64,000 bases of DNA from CAWCXF01 sp963799455 (GCA_963799455.1 CAWCXF010000008.1:62001-126000); one strand, 5' to 3'. Positions 32,208 through 41,404 are shown, numbered from the stretch's first letter. Numbers and translations are program-made. The notes: a model not told the origin generated them from the letters alone.

Positions 32208-33475
32208 GCCTCGGCCACCCGCTCGATGCGCGCGCCTATGCCGCCGAGCTTCTCCTCGACGCGCTCGTAGCCGCGGTCGAGATGGTAGACGCGGCGCACC
32301 ACGGTCTCGCCCTCGGCGGCGAGCCCGGCGAGGATCAGCGAGACGGAGGCGCGCAGGTCGGTGGCCATCACGGGCGCGCCGCGCAGGCGCTCGACGCCGG
32401 TGACGCGCGCGGTGCCGCCATGGACCTCGATCGCCGCACCCATGCGGGTCAGCTCGGGCGCGTGCATGAAGCGGTTCTCGAAGATGCGCTCCTCCAGCAC
32501 CGAGGTGCCCTCGGCGGTGCACATCAGCGCCATCATCTGGGCCTGGAGGTCGGTCGGGAAGCCCGGGAAGGGCTCGGTCGTCACGTCCACCGCCCGCACG
32601 CGCTCGGCCCCGCGGGTCACCCTCACGCCGCGCTCGGTCTCCTCCACGGCGACGCCCGCCGCCCCGAGCCGCTCGGCGAAGGCGCCCACGAGGTCGAGCC
32701 GGCCGCCCAGGCACTCGACGGAGCCGCCCGCGACGGCCGGCGCGAGCATGTAGGTGCCCATCTCGATGCGGTCGGCGACGACGCGGTGGGTCGCGCCGTG
32801 GAGCCGGTCCACGCCCTCGATCGTGACGGTCGAGGTCCCCTCGCCCTCGATCTCGGCGCCCATCGCGCGCAGGCAGCGGGCGAGGTCGGCGATCTCGGGC
32901 TCTCGCGCGGCGTTCTCCAGGACGGTCGTGCCGCGCGCGAGCGTGGCGGCCATCAGCGCGTTCTCGGTGGCGCCGACGGAGACCAGCGGGAAGGCGAAGC
33001 GGCCACCCCTGAGCCCTCCGCTCGGCGCGCGGGCGTGGACGTAGCCCTCGCGCAGGTCGAGCGTGGCGCCCATCGCCTCGAGCGCGCGCAGGTGCAGGTC
33101 CACTGGGCGCGCGCCGATCGCGCAGCCGCCGGGCAGCGAGACCACCGCCTCGCCCTCGCGCGCGAGCAGCGGCCCGAGCACCAGGATCGAGGCGCGCATG
33201 CGGCGCACGATCTCGTAGTCGGCCTTGTGCGAGGCGATGGCATGCGACGACAGCGCCAGCACGCGGCCCTCGCGCAGCGCGCTCGCCTCCGAGCCAAGCG
33301 AGCGCAGGAGCGTCGTCATGGTGGCGATGTCGCTCAGGCGCGGCGCGTTGGTGAGCGTCAGCGGCTCCTCGGACAGCAGCGTCGCGGGCATCAGGGCGAG
33401 GCAGGCGTTCTTGGCGCCCGCGATCTCGATGGCGCCCGAGAGCGCGCCGCCGCCACGGACGACGATGCGGTCCAT
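32204..33475 (-). CDS. murA: UDP-N-acetylglucosamine 1-carboxyvinyltransferase
   Basis: First committed step of peptidoglycan synthesis (enolpyruvyl transfer to UDP-GlcNAc); target of fosfomycin. 423 residues; K22 (AGAKNACL) and catalytic C118 in LPGGCAIGARPVDLHL are both present, so it should be fosfomycin-sensitive at the enzyme level. ATG 33475 overlaps the stop of the small upstream gene (TGATG). Confidence 0.97.
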   Translation of the reverse strand: MDRIVVRGGGALSGAIEIAGAKNACLALMPATLLSEEPLTLTNAPRLSDIATMTTLLRSLGSEASALREGRVLALSSHAIASHKADYEIVRRMRASILVLGPLLAREGEAVVSLPGGCAIGARPVDLHLRALEAMGATLDLREGYVHARAPSGGLRGGRFAFPLVSVGATENALMAATLARGTTVLENAAREPEIADLARCLRAMGAEIEGEGTSTVTIEGVDRLHGATHRVVADRIEMGTYMLAPAVAGGSVECLGGRLDLVGAFAERLGAAGVAVEETERGVRVTRGAERVRAVDVTTEPFPGFPTDLQAQMMALMCTAEGTSVLEERIFENRFMHAPELTRMGAAIEVHGGTARVTGVERLRGAPVMATDLRASVSLILAGLAAEGETVVRRVYHLDRGYERVEEKLGGIGARIERVAEA

Positions 33476-33678
33476 CAAGACGCGTCCTCGCGGCCGTCGC
33501 GCGCCGCCCGCTCGCGCGCCTGGGCCTTGCGGCGGGCCATGTTGGCCTTGAGCGCGGCCTTGAGCCGCGCGTCCCGGGGGCTCTGCGCCGCCTTCGGGCG
33601 CGCCTCGCGCGGGGCCCGCGCCGCCGGGCGGGCCGGGGCGGGCCGACCGCCGTCCTCGTCGCCATGCCGTTGCCTCAT
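33475..33678 (-). CDS. Small basic hypothetical protein upstream of murA
   Basis: 67 residues, strongly basic and Ala/Arg-rich; the second half PRDARLKAALKANMARRKAQ resembles short hypothetical proteins encoded before murA in other Rhodobacterales. Predicted to be largely helical or disordered with no cysteines. Its stop overlaps the murA start, so it may serve as a coupled leader gene or a nucleic-acid-binding peptide; function unknown. Confidence 0.65.
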   Translation of the reverse strand: MRQRHGDEDGGRPAPARPAARAPREARPKAAQSPRDARLKAALKANMARRKAQARERAARDGREDAS

Positions 33679-33804
33679 GCCCGCAGGGTTAGCCCCTCGG
33701 CCCTCGCCCGTCCAGTGAGCCCCGGACCGGCGACGCGGCGGGCCGGCGCGGGCGCCACGCCCGCCTCGCGCGCCCGCCTCGCATGGACGCCTCGCACGGA
33801 CGCC

Positions 33805-33832
33805 TTGCGCGGGCGGGGCCCGCGCGCTAAGG
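33805..33832 (+). promoter_or_regulatory. Probable promoter of tRNA-Thr
   Basis: -35-like TTGCGC (33805-33810), 16-bp spacer, -10-like CTAAGG (33827-33832), ending 10 bases before the tRNA. Sequence match to consensus is modest; position relative to the tRNA supports it. Confidence 0.4.
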
Positions 33833-33842
33833 CCACGCGCGC

Positions 33843-33917
33843 GCTGCCGTAGCTCAGGGGTAGAGCACTCCCTTGGTAAGGGAGAGGCCGAGAGTTCAAA
33901 TCTCTCCGGCAGCACCA
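33843..33917 (+). tRNA. tRNA-Thr (anticodon GGT)
   Basis: 75 nt including encoded CCA. Acceptor stem GCTGCCG (33843-33849) pairs with CGGCAGC (33907-33913), discriminator A, CCA at 33915-33917. Anticodon arm CTCCC-TTGGTAA-GGGAG gives anticodon GGT, reading ACC/ACT. T-arm loop TTCAAAT present. No mobile-element scar with a repeated tRNA 3' end was seen downstream. Confidence 0.96.
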
Positions 33918-34463
33918 TCCGCCTTCCGGGCGCGGCGCCCACCCATGGTGGTCGGCGCGACATGCGGGCCATCCTCCGACATGTCAGGCGCGCCTCGAGC
34001 GCCGGGGCCGGGAGGGCGCGGGCCCTTCGGCGCGCGCGCGCGCGCACCCCGGATGTTCGACGCGCACCTCGATCGCTCGGCATCGTTCTTCGACTCCGTG
34101 GCCGCATCGTCCGTCGTGAGACGATCGAGGGGCGCCTCCCGGGGCCCGGCTCGGCCGCGGCCGCGTGCCACGGCGTGCCGGGGCGCGCGTCTCGATCGGC
34201 TTCGCAGCGCGGTGCCGGCCGGGTGAAGGACGCGGGCCGATGGCGGGCCTCGCCCTCGCCCCCCCCGAGCGCCGGCGGCGCGCTCGCCGCCGTCCTCTTA
34301 GCGCGCCGGGCCTCCAGGCGCTTCGGCGAGCGTCAGGGCGAGGCCCGCCGGACGGGCGCGACGGGCCGATCGTCCGAGGGGCCGCGGGCGCGCGCCCCCC
34401 CCCCGAGCCCCATCACGCCTTCATGACTTGATCGCGCCGCCCAGGCGGGCGACGACCCCATCC
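33918..34463. other. Gene-free interval downstream of tRNA-Thr
   Basis: 546 bp up to the thiol transporter gene. Open frames exist on both strands but have biased Arg/Ala/Gly/Pro content and no recognisable family. A stretch at 34050-34120 is less G/C-rich than its surroundings. No integrase fragment, attachment-site repeat or RNA gene identified. Confidence 0.5.
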
Positions 34464-36524
34464 ATGACCCGCCTCCGACTCCTCGCGGCGCTCCTCGCGC
34501 TCCTGGTCACCCCGATCGCCGCGCTCGCGGCCGGCAGCGACCCGGCGCGCGGCGGGACTGTCACGGCGCGCCTCGTCACCGCCGAGGACGGCGTCGCGCC
34601 GGAGGCGGGGCGGCTGTCGGCGGGCCTCGATCTGGCGCTCGCCGACGGCTGGAAGACCTACTGGCGCTCGCCGGGCGAGATCGGCCTGCCGCCCGAGATC
34701 GACTGGTCGGGCTCCGAGAACGTCGCGGAGGTGCGGATGCTCTGGCCCGCGCCGACGCGGTTCCAGGCCTTCGGCATCGAGAACTTCGGCTACGAGAAGG
34801 AGGTGCTGTTCCCGCTCGAGGTGGCGCTGGAGCGGCCCGGCGAGGCCGCGCGGATCGCGCTCGAGGTCCAGCTGCTCGTGTGCTCGGACATCTGCGTGCC
34901 CGAGACGCTCTCGCTCGCGCTCGACCTGCCGCGCGGCGCGGGGGTGGACCGCGAGGCGGCCGCGGCGATCGCGGGCTGGGCCGCGCGCGTGCCCGCCGAG
35001 GGCGGGGCCGCGCGCGCCCATGTGGGCGAGGAGCGCCTGACGGTCGAGGTCGATGGCTCCTTCGCCGACCCCGACGTGTTCCCCGAGTTCGGCCAGGTGG
35101 CCTTCGGCGCCCCCGAGATCCGGCGCGCCCCGGACGGGCGGCGGCTCTGGGCCTCGCTGCCGGTGCTCTCCGAGCCGAGGGGCGGCGAGGCGCTTCGCGT
35201 CACCGTGACCGACGGCGGTGCCGAGGGCCGCGCCGTGACCGTCGATCCCGCCATGGAGCCCGCGCCGATCGCGCCGCCGCGCGCGGCCTTCGTGAGCCCG
35301 CTCGCCCGGATCGCGCTGGTGGCGCTGCTCGGGGGGCTCATCCTCAACGTCATGCCCTGCGTGCTGCCGGTCCTCGGCGTCAAGCTCGCGGGCGCGATCA
35401 AGGCCTCGGGCGCGGCGCCCGGCCGGGTGCGGGCCGGCTTCCTGGCCAGCGCCGCGGGCGTGATGAGCTTCATGTGGGCACTGGCCCTGCTGGTGGCGGC
35501 GGCCAAGGCGGCGGGGTTCGCCGTCGGCTGGGGGGTGCAGTTCCAGAACCCCGTCTTCCTCGGCGCGATGGTCGCGGTCACGGCGCTCTTCGCCGCCAAC
35601 CTCGCCGGGGCCTTCGAGATCGCCCTGCCCCAAAGCCTCGCCACGCCGATCGGGCGCGCGCGCGCGCCGTCGCAGGGCCGCGCCGCGAGCCTCAGGAGCG
35701 ACTTCGCCACCGGCGCCTTCGCGGCCGTCCTCGCCACCCCCTGCTCCGCGCCGTTCCTCGGCACCGCGGTGGCCTTCGCCATGGCCGGCGGCACGGCGGA
35801 GATCGCGGTCGTCTTCACCATGCTCGGCCTCGGGCTCGCGCTGCCCTACCTCGTCGTGGCCGCGCGCCCGTCGCTCGTCGCGCGCCTGCCGAGGCCCGGC
35901 CGCTGGATGCTGTGGGTGCGCGCGGCGCTGGCGCTGATGCTGGCGGCCACGGCGCTCTGGCTCGGCTGGGTGCTGTCGAACGTCGCGGGGCTGCCGGCCG
36001 CGCTCGCCGTGGGCGCGCTCGTCGGCGCGGCCGTGATCGTCGCCGCGGCGCGCGGGCGGCTCGGGCGCGCGGCGCTGCCCGCGGCGGCGCTGGCGGTGGC
36101 GGCGGCGCTGGTCGCGCCCGCGCTGCTGCCGCCGCGCGCGCAGGCGAGCGTGGACACGGCCTGGGCGGCCTTCGACCGCGACGCCATCGCCGATCGGGTC
36201 GCCGAGGGCCGGGTGGTGTTCGTGGACGTCACCGCCGACTGGTGCCTGACCTGCCAGGCCAACAAGCGCCTGGTGCTCGAGCGCGGCGCCGTCGCCCGGG
36301 CCCTCGCGTCCGACGCCGTCCTGGCCATGCGCGCCGACTGGACGCGCCCCGACGAGGCGATCCGCCGCTACCTCGAGGACCACGGGCGCTTCGGCATCCC
36401 GTTCTACGCCGTCTACGGCCCCGGCCGGCCGGACGGGATCCTGCTGCCCGAGGTGCTGACGCCGGGCCTCGTGCTCGACGCGCTCGGCGAGGCGGGCGCC
36501 GAGCGGGTGGCGGAGCGCGGCTAG
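34464..36524 (+). CDS. DsbD/ScsB-like thiol:disulfide interchange protein
   Basis: Carries reducing power from cytoplasmic thioredoxin across the inner membrane. 686 residues: signal peptide (about 1-22), periplasmic domain with C140-x3-C144, a membrane domain of about eight spans with the redox cysteines C299 (VMPCVLP) and C427 (ATPCSAP), and a C-terminal thioredoxin-like domain with C594-L-T-C597. The large N-terminal domain and motif spacing resemble ScsB (copper-stress type) more than classical DsbD. ATG 34464 starts the signal peptide. Its partner may be the Ccm thiol proteins encoded on the opposite strand downstream. Confidence 0.9.
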   Translation: MTRLRLLAALLALLVTPIAALAAGSDPARGGTVTARLVTAEDGVAPEAGRLSAGLDLALADGWKTYWRSPGEIGLPPEIDWSGSENVAEVRMLWPAPTRFQAFGIENFGYEKEVLFPLEVALERPGEAARIALEVQLLVCSDICVPETLSLALDLPRGAGVDREAAAAIAGWAARVPAEGGAARAHVGEERLTVEVDGSFADPDVFPEFGQVAFGAPEIRRAPDGRRLWASLPVLSEPRGGEALRVTVTDGGAEGRAVTVDPAMEPAPIAPPRAAFVSPLARIALVALLGGLILNVMPCVLPVLGVKLAGAIKASGAAPGRVRAGFLASAAGVMSFMWALALLVAAAKAAGFAVGWGVQFQNPVFLGAMVAVTALFAANLAGAFEIALPQSLATPIGRARAPSQGRAASLRSDFATGAFAAVLATPCSAPFLGTAVAFAMAGGTAEIAVVFTMLGLGLALPYLVVAARPSLVARLPRPGRWMLWVRAALALMLAATALWLGWVLSNVAGLPAALAVGALVGAAVIVAAARGRLGRAALPAAALAVAAALVAPALLPPRAQASVDTAWAAFDRDAIADRVAEGRVVFVDVTADWCLTCQANKRLVLERGAVARALASDAVLAMRADWTRPDEAIRRYLEDHGRFGIPFYAVYGPGRPDGILLPEVLTPGLVLDALGEAGAERVAERG

Positions 36525-36623
36525 GGCGTCTTCCGGCCCGACCGAACCGGTCGGGCGCTCGGGCGATGCGACGCCGAGAGAGCCCGAAGCGCCCGAGCTG
36601 ACCCCGCCGGGCGGAACGCGCTC
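36524..36623 (+). repeat. ~100-bp intergenic element with terminal inverted repeats, copy 2
   Basis: Starts at the last base of the thiol transporter stop codon. Shares with copy 1 (6310-6415) the palindrome CCCGACCGA-CCGGTCGGG, the following GCGCTCGGG, a spaced GCGAC...GAG block and the end CGGAACGCGCTCCGG (GGAACGCGCTC at 36613-36623). The middle is more diverged. Same orientation relative to the preceding gene as copy 1. Confidence 0.7.
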
Positions 36624-36795
36624 CGGCCATCTCGGCTCACGCGCCGTCGAAGCCCCCGTCCGGCGCTCGGGCCTGCCGGGATCGGCCGGGGCGAGGATCG
36701 GGCCCTTCGCCGCCGACGCCGCACCGGCCTCCGCGCATCCCGGCTCTCGCCGTGGGGCCGCTCGGGAACGGGGACCGGAAGGCCCGGCGCCCGCC

Positions 36796-37944
36796 CTAGG
36801 GCGTCAGCCCCGCCATCGCGGCCTCGACCTCCGCGCGCCTCGGATCGCCCTGCGGCATCAGGGCGAGGGCGCGCTCGTAGGCCGCGCGCGCCGCGTCGGG
36901 CTCGCCGAGGACGGCGCGCGCGCGGCCGAGCCGCAGCCAGCCCTCGAGGTCGCCGGGGGCGTCCTCCAGCCGGGCGGCGAGGCCGTCCACCATGGAGCGG
37001 ATCTGCGCCTGGCGGTCCTCGGGCGCCGCGTCCTGCATCGCCGCGAGCCCCGGGATGGCGTCGCGCGCGGAGACCGGCTCCAGCCCCGCCTGCGCCCCCA
37101 TGCGGTTCGCCTCGGCGAGGAAGATCTCCGTCCAGGGCTCCGGCCCCGAGGCCTGGGCGAGCCGGTCCAGCAGGATCGCCCGCCCCCCCGCCGCGTCGCC
37201 CGACTGCTCCCTCGCCAGCGCGCGGTAGTAGTGTCCCGCCGGGATGGTCGGGTCGCGTGCCAGGGCCCGGTCGATTAGCGCGAGCGCCGGCGGGGTGACG
37301 ATCCCGTCCGAGAGGGCGACGAGGGCCTCGGCGTGCTGGGTCAGGACGCCGGGCGCGGCGTCCTCGCGGGCGGAGGCGACCTCGAAGGCGCTCACGGCCT
37401 GGGCGTAGTCGCCGCGCCGCAGGAGGGTCTGGCCGAGCAGCACCCAGCCCTCGGTCGGGCCGCCCTCGGGGTCGGCCTCCAGGCGCCGGCGCAGCTCGTC
37501 CGTGAGCGCCGCGACCTCGCTCGAGGCCTCGCGCTCGGCCACCCGCTCGGCGAAGGGCAGGCTCGGCGTGCCGGGCCGCCCGACGAGCGCGTAGAGCCCT
37601 CCCGCCGCGAGCGGGATCAGGAGCCCGGCCGCGACCACCGCGGCGCGTCCGGAGCGCGCGGGCCCGCCGCCCCGCGCGCGCCCGGCGGCGAGCATCCGGC
37701 GCTCGATCTCGACGCGCGCGGCCCGAGCCTCCTCGCCCGAGACGAGCCCGCGCTCGGCGTCGCGCTCGACCTCGGCGAGCTGGTCGCGGAAGATGACGAG
37801 CGAGGCCTCGGCGCGCTCGGACGCCTCCGCGCCCTCGGGGCGGCGCCCCCCGCCCGCCCCCTCGCGCCCCCGCACCAGCGCCGGCAGCAGGATGGCCAGC
37901 GCCGTCGCCATCGCCATCGCGCCCGCCAGCAACGCGAAGCTCAC
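36796..37944 (-). CDS. ccmI: Cytochrome c maturation protein CcmI
   Basis: Holds apocytochrome c for heme ligation in the periplasm. 382 residues: two N-terminal membrane segments (about 4-22 and 104-124) flanking a cytoplasmic loop with a VIFRDQLAEVERDAERGLVS segment, then a TPR-containing periplasmic domain (about 150-380) with WVLLGQTLLRRGDYAQAVSA and WLRLGRARAVLGEPDAARAA. GTG 37944 overlaps the ccmH stop (GTGA). Last gene of the ccm group here. Confidence 0.92.
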   Translation of the reverse strand: MSFALLAGAMAMATALAILLPALVRGREGAGGGRRPEGAEASERAEASLVIFRDQLAEVERDAERGLVSGEEARAARVEIERRMLAAGRARGGGPARSGRAAVVAAGLLIPLAAGGLYALVGRPGTPSLPFAERVAEREASSEVAALTDELRRRLEADPEGGPTEGWVLLGQTLLRRGDYAQAVSAFEVASAREDAAPGVLTQHAEALVALSDGIVTPPALALIDRALARDPTIPAGHYYRALAREQSGDAAGGRAILLDRLAQASGPEPWTEIFLAEANRMGAQAGLEPVSARDAIPGLAAMQDAAPEDRQAQIRSMVDGLAARLEDAPGDLEGWLRLGRARAVLGEPDAARAAYERALALMPQGDPRRAEVEAAMAGLTP

Positions 37945-38582
37945 TGGATCTCCCGCGTCAGCCGTTCGAGTTCCTCGGCCTCCTCGGCGGTCAGCGGCTC
38001 GGGCGAGGCGGCGGGGCGGCGGCGGAAGGCCACGCCCACCCCGACGGCGCCCGCCCCGAGGAGGGCCGCGGGCGCGAGCCAGAGCGCCCAGGTCGAGGCC
38101 TTGAAGGGCGGCCGGAACAGCACGTAGTCGCCGTAGCGGTCGGTCAGGAAGCGGTAGACCTCGGCGTCGCTGTCGCCGGCCACCAGCCGCTCGCGGATCA
38201 GGATCCGCAGGTCGCGCGCGATCGCCGCCTGGGAGGTGTCGATCGGCTCGGAGGCGCAGACCACGCAGCGCACCTGGGTGCTGATGTCGCGCGCCCGCGC
38301 CTCCAGCGCCGGGTCGTCGAGCACCTCGTCGGGCTCCACGGCGAGCGCGGGGCCCGCCAGCAGCGCGGCGAGGAGGAGCGCGGGGAGCGCGCGCGCCGCC
38401 GCGCCCGGCCCGCCCCGGCCAAGGCGCGACGGCAGGACGCCGATCCACGGCTCCGAGCCGTTCGTCGCGCCCTCCCGACGGGGCGAGGCTCCGCCGGAGG
38501 CCGGGGACGGGCAAGTCCGGTCGCACGTCGGGCCAAGGCGCCGCGCGGGACGGTCCCGCCGCGCTGCGCCGCCGCCCCGCAC
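37941..38582 (-). CDS. ccmH: Cytochrome c maturation protein CcmH (Ccl2), start uncertain
   Basis: Periplasmic thiol reductase of the heme ligation complex. The mature part is clear: ALAVEPDEVLDDPALEARAR, then RCVVC (redox pair) ASEPIDTS, RERLVAGDSDAEVYRFLTDR and YGDYVLFRPPF, followed by a C-terminal membrane anchor. The signal peptide (ALPALLLAALLAGPALA) is preceded by ~65 residues of odd Arg/Gly/Pro sequence back to GTG 38582, the nearest standard start. Normal CcmH starts just before the signal peptide, where only a non-standard codon is available (about 38430-38450), so the 5' end is doubtful. The usual RCVVCQNQ is RCVVCASE. Confidence 0.8.
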   Translation of the reverse strand: MRGGGAARRDRPARRLGPTCDRTCPSPASGGASPRREGATNGSEPWIGVLPSRLGRGGPGAAARALPALLLAALLAGPALAVEPDEVLDDPALEARARDISTQVRCVVCASEPIDTSQAAIARDLRILIRERLVAGDSDAEVYRFLTDRYGDYVLFRPPFKASTWALWLAPAALLGAGAVGVGVAFRRRPAASPEPLTAEEAEELERLTREIQ

Positions 38583-38836
38583 GACCTCACGCAGGGCCGC
38601 CGACAGGGTCCGGATGGCCGCGTGGACCCGAGCGCCCCGGCCCCGCCGCATCGCCGAGCCCGCCGAGCCGCCCGATCCGTGCGGCGCGTCGCCTGAACCC
38701 GCGATCCGCACATCCCCAGGCCGCCGTGCGACTCCGGGCGCCGGTTCGCAAAGGTCGCCGAGGCGGGCGGGGCCGGCGCCGGCGCCGAGCGCCCGCGGAG
38801 CGGCCCCGCGCCGAGCGGCCCCCTGGCGCCGCCCGC

Positions 38837-39397
38837 TCACGTCCCGCGCTCCAGCGCGGCCCTCGCCTCGGCGAGCGCCTCGCGGAAGTCCGACAGGGTG
38901 GGCTCGCCCAGCAGCGGGCCGGGCTGGCGGTAGAGCACCGTGCCGTCGCGGTCGATCAGGAAGGTCTCGGGGAGGCCGGTGACGCCCCAGTCGATGCCGG
39001 CGCGCCCCGTCAGGTCGGCGCCGATGCGCTCGTAGGGGTTGCCGAGCTCGGCCAGGAAGGCGGCGGCGTCCTGCGGCTCGTCGCGGTAGTTGAGCCCGAC
39101 CAGGCGCAGCCCGTCCTCGGCCACCATCCGCGTGAGCACCGCATGCTCGGCGCGGCAGGGCACGCACCAGGAGGCGAACACGTTGACGGCCGTGATCCCG
39201 TCGGAGGCCAGGTCGGCCGAGGAGAGGCCCGGCGTGCCGGTCCCCGCCACCGCGGGCAGGTCGAAGGCGGGGGCGGGGCGGCCGATGAGCGCGGAGGGGA
39301 CCGCGTCGGGCACGCGCGACGAGGTCAGCCCCCAGAGCGCGAAGCCCAGCACGACGGCCACCACCGCGAGCGGCAGCAGGAGGAGCGCGCGGCGCAT
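38837..39397 (-). CDS. ccmG: Thiol:disulfide interchange protein CcmG/DsbE
   Basis: Membrane-anchored periplasmic thioredoxin that reduces CcmH/apocytochrome c. 186 residues: N-terminal anchor (about 4-24), thioredoxin fold with FASWC78-V-P-C81 and the GVTGLPETFLID segment containing the cis-Pro. ATG directly abuts the ccmF stop (TAG ATG). The ~400-bp gap to the ccmH signal peptide is unusual for this operon. Confidence 0.95.
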   Translation of the reverse strand: MRRALLLLPLAVVAVVLGFALWGLTSSRVPDAVPSALIGRPAPAFDLPAVAGTGTPGLSSADLASDGITAVNVFASWCVPCRAEHAVLTRMVAEDGLRLVGLNYRDEPQDAAAFLAELGNPYERIGADLTGRAGIDWGVTGLPETFLIDRDGTVLYRQPGPLLGEPTLSDFREALAEARAALERGT

Positions 39398-41404
39398 CTA
39401 CTCGGCCGGCTGGGCCACGGGCGCGCGCGCGGCGCGGCGCGGGGCACCGACGCGCAGGCGGCGGTCCGACAGCGAGGTAGCGCCGCCCGCGACGATGATC
39501 ACGGAGCCGAGCCAGATCAGGTTGACGAAGGGCTCGTGGATCACGCGCAGGGTCCAGGTCGAGCCGTCGCCGCCCCGGTCGGCCTGGTCCACGGGCTCGC
39601 CGATGGTGGCGTAGAGGTCGCCGCCCAGCGCGTCGGTGAGGATCGCGCTCTCGGTGGTGCGCCTGCCGGCGGCAGGGTAGAGGCGCCGCTCAGGGTAGAG
39701 GGTGGTCGCGGGGCCGCCGTCCTTCGAGACCGAGAGGGTGGCGCGCGCGGCGACGTAGTTCGGCCCCTGCACCTGCTCGACCTCCTCGAAGGCGACCTCG
39801 TAGCCCGCGAGCGCGACGCGGGTGCCGGCCTCGGCGAAGACCACGACCTCCTCGCGCCAGGCCGACGACCCGGTCATGCCGATCACCGCCACCGCGAGCC
39901 CGGCATGCGCCAGCGTCATGCCGTAGGCGGCGCGCGGCAGGGCGCGCGCGCGCCGCCAGCTCTCGGCCCGGGGCGCCGAGCCCAGCTTGATCCGGTGCGC
40001 CCACTCGCGCAGCGTGGCGACGAGGAGCCAGGCCGCGAGGCCCATGGCGATCACCGCGAGCACCGGCCCGTCGGTCTCGACCCACCATGCGAGGAGCGCC
40101 ACGGCGACGGCCGCCAGGGCCGCGAGCTTGAGGAGCCCCAGCGCCGCCGGCAGGTCGGCGCGCTTCCACGGAAGCAGCGGCCCGACCCCCATCACCAGCA
40201 GCAGCGGCAGCATGATCGGCAGGAAGGTGGCGTTGAAGTAGGGGGGGCCGACGGAGATCTTCTCGCCCGTCACCCCCTCGAGGAAGAGCGGGTAGAGCGT
40301 GCCGAAGAGCACGGTCGCGGCCGCCACCGCCAGGGCGAGGTTGTTGATCATCAGCCCCCCCTCGCGCGAGACCGGGCGGAAGAGGCCGCCGGGCTCCATG
40401 GCGGGCGCGCGCACGGCGAAGAGCGCGAGCGAGCCGCCGATCGAGAGGGCGAGCAGGCCGAGGATGTAAAGCCCGCGCTGGGGGTCGGTGGCGAAGGCGT
40501 GCACCGAGGTCAGCAGCCCCGAGCGGACGATGAAGGTGCCCAGCAGCGAGAGCGAGAAGGTGAGGATGGCGAGCAGGATGGTCCAGGACTTGAAGGCGCC
40601 GCGCTTCTCGGTGACGATCGCGGAGTGCAGCAGCGCCGTGCCCATGAGCCAGGGCATGAACGAGGCGTTCTCGACCGGATCCCAGAACCACCAGCCGCCC
40701 CAGCCGAGCTCGTTGTAGGCCCACCAGGCCCCCAGCGCGATGCCCGCGGTGAGGAAGAGCCAGGCGGCGAGCGTCCAGGGCCGCACCCAGCGCGCCCAGG
40801 CCGGATCGACGCGCCCCTCGATCAGCGCGGCGACCGCGAAGCTGAACACGATCGAGAAGCCGACATAGCCGAGATAGAGCAGCGGCGGGTGCATCGCCAG
40901 GCCGATGTCCTGGAGGAGCGGGTTCAGCTCGGCGCCGTCGGCCGGCGGCGGGATCACGCGCTCGAACGGGTTCGAGGTGAAGATGAGGAAGGTGAGGAAC
41001 CCCACCGCGATCCAGGCCTGGACCGAGAGCGTGCGCGCCCTGAGCGCCAGGGGGACGTTGGAGCCCAAGAGCGCCACGCCCGCTCCGAACAGCGACAGGA
41101 TCAGCACCCACAGCAGGAGCGAGCCCTCATGGCTCGCCCAGGTGCCCGCGACCTTGTAGATCAAGGGCTTGAGCGAATAGGAGTTCTCGGCGACGTTGGC
41201 CACCGTGAAGTCGCTGACGACGAAGGAGCGCATCAGCGCGGCGAAGGCCACGGCGATCAGCGCCGCCTGCACGGGGGCCGTGGCGGCGCCCGAGCGCATC
41301 CAGGCCGCGTCGCCGCGCGCGGCGCCCCAGATGGGCAGCACCGACTGCACCAGCGCCGTGGCGAGCGCGAGGGCCAGGGCGAACTGTCCGAGCTCTGGGA
41401 TCAT
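39398..41404 (-). CDS. ccmF: Heme lyase subunit CcmF
   Basis: Core of the System I heme ligation complex in the inner membrane. 668 residues with 14-15 membrane segments; the heme-handling WWD motif GWGGWWFWDPVEN is at 234-246, and conserved His in SHEGSLLLW (91-99) and MHPPLLYLGY (171-180) are present. Full length. ATG 41404, with GGAGGAG upstream. First of the ccmF-ccmG-ccmH-ccmI run; ccmABCDE are outside the window. Confidence 0.96.
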   Translation of the reverse strand: MIPELGQFALALALATALVQSVLPIWGAARGDAAWMRSGAATAPVQAALIAVAFAALMRSFVVSDFTVANVAENSYSLKPLIYKVAGTWASHEGSLLLWVLILSLFGAGVALLGSNVPLALRARTLSVQAWIAVGFLTFLIFTSNPFERVIPPPADGAELNPLLQDIGLAMHPPLLYLGYVGFSIVFSFAVAALIEGRVDPAWARWVRPWTLAAWLFLTAGIALGAWWAYNELGWGGWWFWDPVENASFMPWLMGTALLHSAIVTEKRGAFKSWTILLAILTFSLSLLGTFIVRSGLLTSVHAFATDPQRGLYILGLLALSIGGSLALFAVRAPAMEPGGLFRPVSREGGLMINNLALAVAAATVLFGTLYPLFLEGVTGEKISVGPPYFNATFLPIMLPLLLVMGVGPLLPWKRADLPAALGLLKLAALAAVAVALLAWWVETDGPVLAVIAMGLAAWLLVATLREWAHRIKLGSAPRAESWRRARALPRAAYGMTLAHAGLAVAVIGMTGSSAWREEVVVFAEAGTRVALAGYEVAFEEVEQVQGPNYVAARATLSVSKDGGPATTLYPERRLYPAAGRRTTESAILTDALGGDLYATIGEPVDQADRGGDGSTWTLRVIHEPFVNLIWLGSVIIVAGGATSLSDRRLRVGAPRRAARAPVAQPAE

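Noticed and set aside
33843..34463. Genomic island integrated at tRNA-Thr
   Set aside because: No integrase, no direct repeat of the tRNA 3' end found downstream, and the next gene is an ordinary thiol transporter.
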